Shown: positions 27,196-35,472 of the stretch, one piece after another
Numbering within the stretch: position 1 is the stretch's first letter
Layout of the letters: every line of letters starts with the position of its first letter
Program-made: the position numbers and the translations under genes
Source of the DNA: Symploca sp. SIO2C1
GTDB lineage: Bacteria > Cyanobacteriota > Cyanobacteriia > Cyanobacteriales > Coleofasciculaceae
NCBI GenBank assembly: GCA_010692635.1
Contig: JAAHGL010000024.1
Coordinates: 1-64,000 of the forward strand
Direction: 5' to 3'
Length of the DNA: 64,000 nucleotides
Notes under the pieces: generated by a model
What the model saw: the letters and a program-made list of their open reading frames with translations, nothing else
The model's database searches: none
Told to the model about the DNA's origin: nothing

Positions 27196-28602
27196 TTAGG
27201 GCTTTTCTAATTCCTGACATTCTTTAACCAGGATTTCCATTAGTTTAGGTGGCAGACGCTGATAGGATAAATCTAGTTGCTGGCATTGTCTCGACAACTT
27301 TTGATATTCGCTCCTATCTAGACGAGCTTCTTGCAGATAGCAGTTAATCGCCTCTCCAGTAAATCCTCGTTCAAGACATTTTTCCAAAGCAAGTTTACTT
27401 TCTGCGATTTCCCCCACACATTCAAAAGCATTGTGAGCTTCTAAGCCCATCAATTGTCGATAATAAAGCTGTAAATCAGGACGATTAAACAAATTTTCCT
27501 TGCCTAAGAAGTGTTGAAGCTCTTGTGATTGTTCTGGAGTCACATAAGCCATATAAGATAAATAAACGTAAGCACATTTAGGGCAGGATTTACACCAAGG
27601 AGGATTGCTGTTACAGGAGTAAACTAATTTGAGGTCATCTTTTCTGACTTTTTGGGATAGCAGCTGATAGACTAGAGTATCTGACATAGGTTTAAGCAAA
27701 CTAAAAATAGCCAGATTGCTGATAAACTCTTGTTGAATATATTCCTCATAAAGAATTTCACATTCGGTACTCTTACACCAAGCGTGATTAATAATCTGAT
27801 TATCTACCTTAACTTGTTCGCTATCAGCACTTTTTTCATTCCCGTAACAAAGTTGGGTATAGTTCTCTTGAAGGATGATGGGAAGAATGCCAAACACTCC
27901 ATAAGCTAGGGGTAAGTCCTCATAGTTTCTAATCTCAGAAACTTCTACACCTTCTACGCCATGCAGCTTAGCTGCGGGAGAATTAAGGAATGACTCGATA
28001 ATATACTGACGATGAATCTGGTGTGGCGGATTTTGGAGTTGATAAAGATGTTGTTCGTGCAGTTCAAATAACTTTTCAGGATTAGCATGGGTGTGGAGGT
28101 TGATGCTGAAACTATCAAAAAGAATATGATTATCGTCCAACAGACGAGCCATTAAAAGACTATCTTTTCCACCACCATTACAAAGAAGCAAAGGAGTCTC
28201 CCCTGGAACTAGAGTTACTGCTGCTATGTTCTTTGTGGTAACATCTTGAGCAATAATTTCAGCTCCTCGATAATCTAAATTACCAGTTTCATACCGCCAC
28301 TGTCCCAAACATTGTTCAACACTTATTTGCCAGAGATTTTGGATATTTTTTGTCCAATATTTGCCGTATTTTCCTAAATCAAGATGTGTTGGTTTTAAAC
28401 TTAATATTTTTAACCCATGAAATAATAAAATATGGAAATATATTTTTTCCATATATTCTTGACCATACTCAGCTTCAAGCTGATGAAAGTCAACTGTTGA
28501 ATACCAAAGAGTAGTTGTAAAAGTTATTTCATTGTATTGGCAAAGTAAAGTAAGATTGTGTTTTGAGCGAGTGCAATTGACAAGTTTTAAAATAATATCC
28601 AT
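27196..28602 (-). CDS. PP-loop ATP-pyrophosphatase-like protein (MurL-like)
   Basis: This 468-residue protein carries the PP-loop LLLCNGGGKDSLLMARL near residue 143. A downstream cysteine cluster, CNSNPPWCKSCPKCAYVYL (about 338-356), may bind metal. The combination of GGGKDS and WCxxCPKC recalls MurL, the ATP-dependent UDP-MurNAc-L-Ala-L-Glu epimerase, and its relatives; this is recall, not a search. ATP-driven activation or epimerisation of a carboxylate would fit. The ATG at 28602 (MDIILK) is preferred over the TTG at 28608. It overlaps nothing and follows the MDR gene by 29 bases. Confidence 0.65.
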   Translation of the reverse strand: MDIILKLVNCTRSKHNLTLLCQYNEITFTTTLWYSTVDFHQLEAEYGQEYMEKIYFHILLFHGLKILSLKPTHLDLGKYGKYWTKNIQNLWQISVEQCLGQWRYETGNLDYRGAEIIAQDVTTKNIAAVTLVPGETPLLLCNGGGKDSLLMARLLDDNHILFDSFSINLHTHANPEKLFELHEQHLYQLQNPPHQIHRQYIIESFLNSPAAKLHGVEGVEVSEIRNYEDLPLAYGVFGILPIILQENYTQLCYGNEKSADSEQVKVDNQIINHAWCKSTECEILYEEYIQQEFISNLAIFSLLKPMSDTLVYQLLSQKVRKDDLKLVYSCNSNPPWCKSCPKCAYVYLSYMAYVTPEQSQELQHFLGKENLFNRPDLQLYYRQLMGLEAHNAFECVGEIAESKLALEKCLERGFTGEAINCYLQEARLDRSEYQKLSRQCQQLDLSYQRLPPKLMEILVKECQELEKP

Positions 28603-28631
28603 TATCAATATTTTGAAGCTTCAGTAATATC

Positions 28632-29699
28632 TTATTTCCCAATACTCAGAACAACTTTGCCAAAGAAACCTTTCCCTTGAAAAAAATCCTGAGCTTCCTT
28701 CATTTCAGATAATTGAAAAATCTTAGCAACTAAAGGTTTTAACAGACCTTTTTCCAGATATCCGACTAACCTTTGAAACACATCCGCTTCTAGACGTGTT
28801 GCTCCAATCATCTCTAAATCCTTGTAAATCAAATCCCGCAAATCTAGAGCAACCATGGGATTGCCAATAGCTCCACAGGAAATATATCTCCCTCTTGGTG
28901 CCAGAGCTTGAATCATTAAATTAAAATAAGAGTCTCCCACAACATCCAAAGCAACAGTAATTTGATGTTGAGTTAAATTAGATTCTAATTCTTCATCTCG
29001 TCGATAAACATAATCAGCGCCCAAATCTTTAGCAAAACCTTCCTTATTAGCTCCCACAATCGCAATGACTTTGGCTCCTCTAATTTTGCTTAGCTGAATC
29101 AAAGCACTACCTACCCCACCAGAAGCGCCGGTAATTACCACGGTATCTGCCGCTGATATTCTGCCTTTAGTCAGCATATTTTCTGCTGTGGAATAAGCAC
29201 AGGGAAATGTCGCTAACTCAATATCAGACAGGATCGAATTAATTGGATAGACATTAGTAGCAGGAATTACTGCGTATTCAGCAAAACCCCCATCTAATTC
29301 ACTGCCAACATATTGATAGTCGTCTAAAGCGTCATTACGAATCCAACTGTCAACAATAACCCGTTGCTCCAGCAGTCTTGGTTCTACATCCGAGCCAATG
29401 TCTACAACTTCACCAACAATATCAGCACCTTGAATACGAGGAAACTCGGTTCCATGTTGCGTCCAACAAGCAGAACTATCGACATCATTTTCCTTGGTAT
29501 CTTGCAGGATAGCTTGAAAATTATCCTCCGCCGCATACCAACCTGTGCGAGTATTGATATCTGTATTGTTGACTGAACAAGCTCCGACTTTAATTAATAC
29601 TTCTCCCTTTTTTGGTACTGGTTGAGGTACTTGGGTATAGACAAGTTTTTCTGGTCCTCCAAAGCCAGTGAGAATAACCGCATTCATTAACTCAGTCAT
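28632..29699 (-). CDS. Zinc-type alcohol dehydrogenase-like/quinone oxidoreductase (MDR family)
   Basis: This NADPH-dependent oxidoreductase has 355 residues. It has the GroES-like N-domain (GEVLIKVGACSVNNTDINTRTGWY) and a Rossmann domain with VITGASGGVGSALIQL. The structural-zinc Cys cluster is missing, which points to the quinone-oxidoreductase/enoyl-reductase side of the MDR superfamily. It lies 14 bases downstream of the NADAR gene and is probably co-transcribed with the PP-loop and dioxygenase genes. Confidence 0.85.
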   Translation of the reverse strand: MTELMNAVILTGFGGPEKLVYTQVPQPVPKKGEVLIKVGACSVNNTDINTRTGWYAAEDNFQAILQDTKENDVDSSACWTQHGTEFPRIQGADIVGEVVDIGSDVEPRLLEQRVIVDSWIRNDALDDYQYVGSELDGGFAEYAVIPATNVYPINSILSDIELATFPCAYSTAENMLTKGRISAADTVVITGASGGVGSALIQLSKIRGAKVIAIVGANKEGFAKDLGADYVYRRDEELESNLTQHQITVALDVVGDSYFNLMIQALAPRGRYISCGAIGNPMVALDLRDLIYKDLEMIGATRLEADVFQRLVGYLEKGLLKPLVAKIFQLSEMKEAQDFFQGKGFFGKVVLSIGK

Positions 29700-29713
29700 A
29701 ATTTTTATCGCCT

Positions 29714-30154
29714 TTACGAATTCCGCAACTTAGTCCGCACTTGCATCAAAATCTCTCCTAGGCGATTTTTCCCACTCCCGTCTTTACCACAGCCCCAATA
29801 ATAATCTTGAGGAGCATTTTCTACAATTAATTCTTCTCCCGTACTTAACAAAATTTTCCCAATATCCTGATGAGTTTGAAACTTACCAAATAAACCTCGC
29901 TCCATCACATCTTCTTTGACTTCTTCCCAATCTTCACGCAGAGGGCGACTGCGCTCCCGTCCCATTTTGGCTGCATCAGCAGGAGTTTGAGCTAATCTAA
30001 TTGCTTCTAGATGTTCAGTCCCCACAAACTTTTGAGCTTGGAAATAATGCTCTGAAGTTTGCCACCAGAGCCCATCAAGTTCAAAACCGTGGGGAGAGAA
30101 GTTGGAGAAACAACCATAAGGCTTTTCTGATTCATCATAAAAGTAAATGGTCAT
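29714..30154 (-). CDS. NADAR family protein (YbiA-like)
   Basis: This is a 146-residue NADAR-superfamily enzyme. The family includes YbiA/RibX-type N-glycosidases that act on riboflavin intermediates, and enzymes that process ADP-ribosylated nucleobases. Motifs are GCFSNFSPHGF, WQTSEHYFQAQKF, GRERSRPLREDW and DYYWGCGKDGSGKNRLG. It is the first gene of the block that runs down to 22.3 kb. No DarT-type toxin is adjacent. Its link to the following enzymes is by position only. Confidence 0.88.
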   Translation of the reverse strand: MTIYFYDESEKPYGCFSNFSPHGFELDGLWWQTSEHYFQAQKFVGTEHLEAIRLAQTPADAAKMGRERSRPLREDWEEVKEDVMERGLFGKFQTHQDIGKILLSTGEELIVENAPQDYYWGCGKDGSGKNRLGEILMQVRTKLRNS

Positions 30155-30260
30155 TGTTGGTTAGCTCACAGACGAAGTTGTAAATGTCTTTGGGTTCGGA
30201 ACTTACTACGAACAATTATGGCAATTGACATACTCCCCGCGCTGAAGCGACGGGGATTCT

Positions 30261-31421
30261 TTACGCTTCATTGACGGACGCTACCGAGGTAGCCTTACTC
30301 TGTCTCGACGTACATTTAGAGTCGTGGTAATGCCCTATCCCGACTTTTTTTATATTTACCGAGGCGTTCTCGTCTCGGTCGTGTTCTGTGCCACAGTTGA
30401 GGCAAAGTACGGAACGCACCGATAAATCAATCTTGCCCCATTTGTAGCCACAATCAGAGCAAGTTTGGCTAGTTGGTTCCCATCGACTGATAACCACAAA
30501 CTTGCGTCCATACTTTTCAGACTTTGCCTCAACCAAGACCCGGAATTCTCGCCATCCTTGCTGACTAATTGCTCTAGACAATTTGCGGTTTTTGACCATA
30601 CCTGACACGTTCAAATCGTCCAAAACGATAGTTTGGTTTTCACTAACGACTTTGGTTGACAGCTTATGCAGGAAGTCTTTCCTGGTCTCAGCAATCTGAT
30701 TGTGCAATTTGGCAATAAGAATTCTAGTTCTACCTCTGCGTCTTGCTCCGTTTACCTGACGTGCAAGCTTCTTCTGAAGCTTGCGTACCCTACGGTCTAA
30801 CGCTGTGTAGCTGGGGCTTACAACTTTTTCCCCATTGCTCATCACAGCAAAAGTTTTAACCCCTAAATCAATTCCGATGCTTTGGTTTTTAACATCAATT
30901 TGAACAGGTTCTACTTCTACTACAAAGCTCAGAAAGTAACGGTTAGCGCAGTCCTTAATTATTGTGACTGAGCTAGGTTCTGACGGCAACTCTCTAGACC
31001 AAATCGGCTTAACAATCCCGACTTTTGCTAGGTAAACACCATCATCTTTTAGAGAAAAACCGCCACGAGTAAGTCTTGCGGACTGACTGGATGTGCGCTT
31101 TTTGAATTTGGGATAGCCAACTTTGCGCCCTTTCCTCTTCCCTTTACAGGAATCAAAAAAGTTCTTGAAAGCTATCTCCAAATCAGCTACAGACTGTTGT
31201 AGAGGTATGTTCGATACCCCGCCTAACCAAGCTCTACCTGGTGTCTTTTTTGCCTGAGTGATAACAATCTTTTGAAGTTCAGCCGACTTGGGTTTTTTCT
31301 CAGATTGTTTGCAGATTGCCAGAGCATCGTTATACACGACACGGACGCAACCGAACAACCGAGCTAAGCTCTGTTGCTGTCGGTCTGTTGGGTAGAAACG
31401 ATACTGGTATCTTGCTTTCAT
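30261..31421 (-). CDS. tnpB: TnpB RNA-guided nuclease of an IS200/IS605-type element
   Basis: This is an omega-RNA-guided endonuclease of 386 residues starting MKARYQYRFYPT (ATG at 31421; the upstream extension lacks family similarity). RuvC-I Asp185 is in IGIDLGVKTFA. The zinc ribbon has CSDCGYKW and CLNCGTEHDRDENASVNI, the latter with RuvC-III Asp350. At RuvC-II the usual Glu (VLEDLNV) is Asp268 (IVLDDLNVSGM), a conservative change at a catalytic position that may weaken cleavage. The reading frame is full length. It lies upstream of the NADAR block. Confidence 0.9.
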   Translation of the reverse strand: MKARYQYRFYPTDRQQQSLARLFGCVRVVYNDALAICKQSEKKPKSAELQKIVITQAKKTPGRAWLGGVSNIPLQQSVADLEIAFKNFFDSCKGKRKGRKVGYPKFKKRTSSQSARLTRGGFSLKDDGVYLAKVGIVKPIWSRELPSEPSSVTIIKDCANRYFLSFVVEVEPVQIDVKNQSIGIDLGVKTFAVMSNGEKVVSPSYTALDRRVRKLQKKLARQVNGARRRGRTRILIAKLHNQIAETRKDFLHKLSTKVVSENQTIVLDDLNVSGMVKNRKLSRAISQQGWREFRVLVEAKSEKYGRKFVVISRWEPTSQTCSDCGYKWGKIDLSVRSVLCLNCGTEHDRDENASVNIKKVGIGHYHDSKCTSRQSKATSVASVNEA

Positions 31422-31538
31422 CGCTGTGCTAGGATTGGTCTGTATCTTGATTATATATTGGTCTATAGAAGTCGAAGATCGTGAATGCTCTAAAAGGTGT
31501 CTCAAGACGTCGTTATGGGCAGGCTGGCTTTAAAAAAC

Positions 31539-31580
31539 CGCACGGCAAAACAGCTTTGTGGAGTCCCAGCTATTTTGCCG
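31539..31580. repeat. Imperfect inverted repeat in the tnpB upstream region
   Basis: CACGGCAAAA-C-AGCT and AGCT-ATTTTGCCGTG face each other across about a dozen bases. This can form a strong hairpin inside the left part of the TnpB element. Confidence 0.6.
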
Positions 31581-31692
31581 TGTCTGTTGGCGGCGCTCCT
31601 ATTGAAGTGCTTATACAGTACATCAAGAATCAAGAAAAGCCGTCCTAGAAGGACGGGGCTTGAATCCCATATTTTTGGTCAATAGTAGCAAA

Positions 31693-31796
31693 CTAGTACC
31701 GCTGGGCGGAATTAAGAATTAAGAATTAAGAATGCTTATAGAGTAAGGATTCTATCGATCTCAAACTGGTGGGTTATTTCCGCCGCGCTGTACTAG
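31693..31796 (-). mobile_element. MITE-like element (CTAGTA ends), copy 2
   Basis: This is an inverted copy of the element at 7215-7326, 104 bp long. It shares GGGTTATTTCCGCCGCGCTG and the GATTCTATCGATCTC core, and has three AATTAAG heptamers. It lies just outside the left end of the TnpB element, downstream of the AraC gene. Confidence 0.75.
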
Positions 31797-31849
31797 GACG
31801 ATTTCTAGAATAGGTAAGGATTTCATAGGAAAAGGGTTGCTACACACCC

Positions 31850-32755
31850 CTACTTGCTCTCAACAGCTGAAACATTCGTACCTATCAAACCTGCCGTATT
31901 GCCCCACTGGCGAGGTGATTGTCCAAAATACCGACGGAAATCTCGACTAAACTGGGACTGGCTGGAGTACCCTACCTGATATGCCGCTTCACCAACTGTA
32001 GTTCCATTGGCAATGAGCCTCGATGCATCATTGAGACGATGGAGTTTGATGAACTGAATGGGGGAGTAAGTCGTAACTTCTTTGAACTTGCGGTGAAACA
32101 CCGCGCGGCTCATACCTGCCTGCTTGGCTAAATCGTCAATCGAGATGGCTTCGTGAAGATTAGATCTCAGAAAGGTCAGTGCCCGCGATATTTTCTGCAT
32201 TCCCGCAAAGGCTTGGCGAATTGAGGAACCAGCCTTGCCTCGAAGAACGGCAAACATCAGTTCTTTCATCCTGCCGTTGCTGAGCATGGTAAGAGCAACA
32301 GGATCATCTAGCAACTCCAACATGCGCCCCAGTGCCTCCGTAAATTCGTCGTCCCATTTAACCACCGTCAGCCCAGGCATTACCTCGGTGCCGGAATCAC
32401 TGGAACTGTCTATGGCTGCTATCTCAAGGACAGTCTCGACCATCGTGCGGGTCTCAATGCTCAGCAAAAAGCCTAGAAGTGGTTTTTCCGGCGAGGCCTC
32501 GACTACCTCAGCTTCTACAGGAAGGGGTCTCGTACAGCACAAATATTGGTTCTCATCGTAGATATGTGTTGTACCGCTCAAGTATGCCCGTTTACTACCT
32601 TGAACAATGGCACAAATGCTGGGCTCATATACTCCCAGTATTCGTTTCACAGGATTACTTGTTCGATATAGCTGTAATCCCTCCAGTGGCGTGTTAGTCG
32701 CACCCTCTTCAACCGTGTGTCGATCGATAAGCTGGATAATTTCACTTTTTTTCAT
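31850..32755 (-). CDS. AraC-family transcriptional regulator
   Basis: This is a DNA-binding regulator of about 301 residues. The N-terminal AraC_N-type ligand domain (about 10-170) includes GVYEPSICAIVQGSK. The C-terminal double helix-turn-helix carries SIDDLAKQAGMSRAVFHRKF and VGYSSQSQFSRDFRRYFG. The start at 32755 (MKKSEIIQ) is preferred to the ATG at 32773, because it leaves the strong dyad at 32772-32814 in the promoter region. It is divergent from an alpha/beta hydrolase gene, which it probably controls. Confidence 0.9.
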   Translation of the reverse strand: MKKSEIIQLIDRHTVEEGATNTPLEGLQLYRTSNPVKRILGVYEPSICAIVQGSKRAYLSGTTHIYDENQYLCCTRPLPVEAEVVEASPEKPLLGFLLSIETRTMVETVLEIAAIDSSSDSGTEVMPGLTVVKWDDEFTEALGRMLELLDDPVALTMLSNGRMKELMFAVLRGKAGSSIRQAFAGMQKISRALTFLRSNLHEAISIDDLAKQAGMSRAVFHRKFKEVTTYSPIQFIKLHRLNDASRLIANGTTVGEAAYQVGYSSQSQFSRDFRRYFGQSPRQWGNTAGLIGTNVSAVESK

Positions 32756-32771
32756 ACATCTAAAATGGTTC

Positions 32772-32814
32772 ATTTTGCCTATTTTTTCACCTCTGTGAGA
32801 TAAATAGGCAAAAA
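32772..32814. promoter_or_regulatory. Operator-like dyad between araC-type regulator and hydrolase
   Basis: ATTTTGCCTATTT and AAATAGGCAAAAA form a 12/13-bp inverted repeat. An inner TCAC...GTGA dyad sits in between. The site lies in the divergent promoter region and is a likely binding site of the adjacent regulator (inference). Confidence 0.5.
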
Positions 32815-32917
32815 AATGAGATAAAAAGAGCTGTTTTATTGGTAATCAAGAGACTAATCTACATATAGATTAATTACTCTGCTCCACTTACAAGAATATG
32901 TAGTTAAGGACAAGAAC

Positions 32918-33886
32918 ATGTCAAACCTAATCCTTAATCCAGGAAAAAACGAAATTTCTTTTAAAAGCCAGGGATATACCCTTGCTGCAAATCTCTATGT
33001 ACCCGAAGGTTTTGATGCCTCCGGTAGCTATCCAAGCGTGATCTATTCCCCTCCCTTCAACCAGGTGAAGGAACAGAGCGGTGCTATCTATTGCCGCAAG
33101 CTAGCTGAGAGAGGCTATGTTGCGCTGGCATTCGACCATATCGGCTATGGCGACAGTGAAGGCGAAATTCGTAACTATGAAAATTCTTTTATCAAGATGG
33201 AGAGTATTCGGGACGGAGTTAGTTTTCTCGGCACTTTACCCTTTGTCAATCGCGATCGCCTTTTTGGTCTTGGCATGTGCGCTAGTGGTGGTTACATAGC
33301 TCTGGTAGCAACCACCGACAAACGGCTCAAAGCGATCGCTACTATCTCCGGGATGATGAGCAATCAGACAAGTTATTTCAAAACTATGGATCGCGAAACT
33401 GTCTGTGCTGTCATCGCTACAGCGAATACGGGACGGCAGAAATTTTATGAAACTGGTGAGGTTGAATACATGGACGCGCTTGGTATGGAGAATTTAGATC
33501 TTGATACCCTCAGCAAGGATTCTGCCCAGTATGAAGGCTATCAGTTTTACATGACCAAGCGGGCTGGGGCACAGACCTATCCGAATTACTCGCACCAGTC
33601 ACCCACCTTTTTGCTAGAAGCGCCGATGCTGGCTGATGCCCAGTCCTATGCACCCTATCTCTACATGCCCTATATCGGCATCTATGGTGAGAAGGCGTTG
33701 CAGGACACCGGCCCGTTGACAGTGAAATTCTATGAGGCTGCGAGCGAACCAAAAGAGCTAGTTGAAATTTCAGGTGCAAGCCATGTGTCGCTGTATGACA
33801 TCGAAGAAGATGTGGATCGCGCTGTTGCGGCAATGGATACGTTCTTCCAGAAACACAGCAGGGGTTCATTAATTAATAATGGATAA
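32918..33886 (+). CDS. Alpha/beta hydrolase (YcjY/DLH-like)
   Basis: This is a 322-residue serine/cysteine hydrolase. The oxyanion-hole region is IYSPPFNQVKEQ and the nucleophile elbow is GLGMCASGGY, where Cys sits at the usual nucleophile place (GxCxSG), as in dienelactone-hydrolase-like members. The acid and His are probably in YGEKALQDTG and ISGASHVSLYD. An AAGGA ribosome site lies before the ATG. Divergence from an AraC-type regulator suggests substrate-inducible expression. The substrate is unknown. Confidence 0.85.
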   Translation: MSNLILNPGKNEISFKSQGYTLAANLYVPEGFDASGSYPSVIYSPPFNQVKEQSGAIYCRKLAERGYVALAFDHIGYGDSEGEIRNYENSFIKMESIRDGVSFLGTLPFVNRDRLFGLGMCASGGYIALVATTDKRLKAIATISGMMSNQTSYFKTMDRETVCAVIATANTGRQKFYETGEVEYMDALGMENLDLDTLSKDSAQYEGYQFYMTKRAGAQTYPNYSHQSPTFLLEAPMLADAQSYAPYLYMPYIGIYGEKALQDTGPLTVKFYEAASEPKELVEISGASHVSLYDIEEDVDRAVAAMDTFFQKHSRGSLINNG

Positions 33887-33913
33887 TGAATAAGGAGAGG
33901 CTTTAAAGCGGAT

Positions 33914-33952
33914 TGATTAATTATCAATTATCAATTATCAATTATCCATTGG
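33914..33952 (+). repeat. ATTATCA heptamer tract
   Basis: Four tandem copies of TTATCAA/TTATCCA lie between the hydrolase and the Uma2 gene. Confidence 0.7.
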
Positions 33953-34025
33953 TAAGCCATAGCAATTTGCGCCCATTGAAGCGAAGATGAAATTGTCAGC
34001 TCTGAAAGTCTTTGATTTTAATCAT

Positions 34026-34589
34026 ATGGTACAGACACCAAAAAAGCTGTTGACACTAGAGGAATTTCTGGAATTACCAGAAACGCAACCAGCTAGTCAA
34101 TATATTAACGGAGCAATAATTCAGAAAGCTATGCCCCAAGGGAAGCACAGTATTCTTCAACGGGAATTGAGTTTTGTCTTAACAGCCACATTCAGATCAG
34201 ATAAAACAGCACAAGCTTTCCCGGAATTGCGCTGTACCTTTGGGGGGCGATCTATTGTTCCAGATCTGGCAATTTTCCGTACTCAGCGCATTCCCAGAGA
34301 TAGTAATGGGGATGTTGCCAATGTATTTAACCTCCATCCAGATTGGACAATTGAAATCCTCTCACCTAATCAAAGCCACACTAGAGTTGTTCGTAATATT
34401 CTCCACTGTCTTGATCATGGTACTCAAATGGGCTGGCTGCTAGATCCAGATGAATCTTGTATTTTTATCTATGGTGCAGATAAATTAGTTAAGGTGTTTG
34501 AAAAGACTGATTTGGTATTGCCAGTGCCAGAGTTTGCCCAAGGGCTTCATCTTACAGTGGGGGAGATATTTAAGTGGCTCAAATCATAA
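34026..34589 (+). CDS. Uma2 family protein
   Basis: This predicted PD-(D/E)XK nuclease-like protein has 187 residues from the ATG at 34026 (MVQTPKKLLTLEEFLELPE, the usual family start). The family core is visible: QYINGAIIQK, RSIVPDLAIFR (Asp), DWTIEILSP (Glu) and MGWLLDPDESCIFIY. Function is unknown. It is one of three Uma2 genes in the window, and its sequence differs clearly from the others. Confidence 0.87.
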   Translation: MVQTPKKLLTLEEFLELPETQPASQYINGAIIQKAMPQGKHSILQRELSFVLTATFRSDKTAQAFPELRCTFGGRSIVPDLAIFRTQRIPRDSNGDVANVFNLHPDWTIEILSPNQSHTRVVRNILHCLDHGTQMGWLLDPDESCIFIYGADKLVKVFEKTDLVLPVPEFAQGLHLTVGEIFKWLKS

Positions 34590-34622
34590 GGGAAGGAGGT
34601 AATTATCCATTATTGAATGTAA

Positions 34623-35456
34623 TTACAGACGAAAATGTAAAATTCCCCACTGCATATATCCTTGCTGGTAATATTCAATCCAAGGTTCAATGCTTTTGAG
34701 AGTTTTCTGGGCAAATTCAGTTGAGGTAATTTCCACTACCTCCTTATATCGCTTCCTAACTTCCTCTCCAAATCGCCGATAGTGAATCGGCACATTTTGG
34801 GAAAGATCAATAAAATTTAATTCCTCAAACCCTAATGCTTTAGCTGTCTGGCGATAAAAACTCAAAGAACCCATATTATCAATTCCCAGACGCTCAAAGG
34901 CTGGTTGTAACAAGCCTGGTGGACAAGTTTGACTTTGCATAGGGTCAGTAAAAATAAATTCACCCCCTGGCTTTAATATCCGCTTAACTTCCTCAAACAC
35001 ATGAGTGCGATCGCTGCTGTGTAGAATAGCATCTTGAGACCAAACAATATCAAAGCTATCATCAGGGTAAGGAATCTCTTCAAAACTCCCTTGAGTTACC
35101 TCAAGCAAATCTGCTAAACCCTGTTCCTGATTCAGTTGACGGTTGCGCTCATTTTGCAGCTCGCTCAAATTAAGACAGCACACCTGACAACCATAGGTTT
35201 TTCCCAGATACCGCCCTGCACCACCATAACCAGCACCCAAATCAATTACTCGCGAGTTCTGATTGAGATTTTCCAGAGTTTGAGCAATGGTTTCTACAGT
35301 ACGTTGCGAAGCATTATGGATGGGTTCATCAGCTTGCTTGTAAATCCCATAATGAATGTGTTCCCCACCCCAAATAGTGGCATACAAACGGTCAGTTTCT
35401 GAGCCATCGTAGTAGGTTTGAGCAATTTTGACAGCTTCGGAATAAGTAGTATTCAT
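34623..35456 (-). CDS. Dimethylglycine/sarcosine N-methyltransferase-like enzyme
   Basis: This is a 277-residue SAM-dependent methyltransferase. The length and order of motifs match dimethylglycine N-methyltransferase (second enzyme of glycine-betaine synthesis in halotolerant cyanobacteria): YYDGSETDRLYATIWGGEHI, VIDLGAGYGGAGRYLG, NERNRQLNQEQGLAD, IVWSQDAILHSSDR and FIFTDPMQ. It could make the osmolyte glycine betaine from sarcosine/dimethylglycine. The partner glycine-sarcosine methyltransferase gene is not in the window. A different small-molecule substrate is possible. Confidence 0.8.
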   Translation of the reverse strand: MNTTYSEAVKIAQTYYDGSETDRLYATIWGGEHIHYGIYKQADEPIHNASQRTVETIAQTLENLNQNSRVIDLGAGYGGAGRYLGKTYGCQVCCLNLSELQNERNRQLNQEQGLADLLEVTQGSFEEIPYPDDSFDIVWSQDAILHSSDRTHVFEEVKRILKPGGEFIFTDPMQSQTCPPGLLQPAFERLGIDNMGSLSFYRQTAKALGFEELNFIDLSQNVPIHYRRFGEEVRKRYKEVVEITSTEFAQKTLKSIEPWIEYYQQGYMQWGILHFRL

Positions 35457-35472
35457 CTTGAATCAATTGTTC

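Larger units (their letters stand above)
30225..31677 (-). mobile_element. IS200/IS605-family (IS1341 type) element with tnpB only
   Basis: The right end, downstream of tnpB, carries the hairpin CCCCGCGCTGAAGCGACGGGG (30235-30255) followed on the minus strand by AGTATGTCAA, typical of these ends. On the upstream side a dyad CCGTCCTAGAAGGACGG (about 31640-31656) marks the left end, next to GTCAA (TTGAC on the minus strand), a plausible target. No tnpA is present, so mobility would need a transposase in trans. A guide (omega) RNA would be expected across the 3' end of tnpB. The exact boundaries are inferred. Confidence 0.7.

Noticed and set aside
22265-30154. Interpretation of the metabolic block as an NRPS/PKS or RiPP cluster
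   Set aside because: No adenylation, ketosynthase, carrier-protein, precursor-peptide or peptidase gene is present.
29714-30154. NADAR protein as the antitoxin of a DarT toxin
   Set aside because: No DarT-like gene lies on either side; the neighbours are TnpB and an MDR reductase.
33510-33869. 119-codon antisense frame inside the alpha/beta hydrolase gene
   Set aside because: It is a shadow of the hydrolase coding sequence; the hydrolase has clear family motifs.
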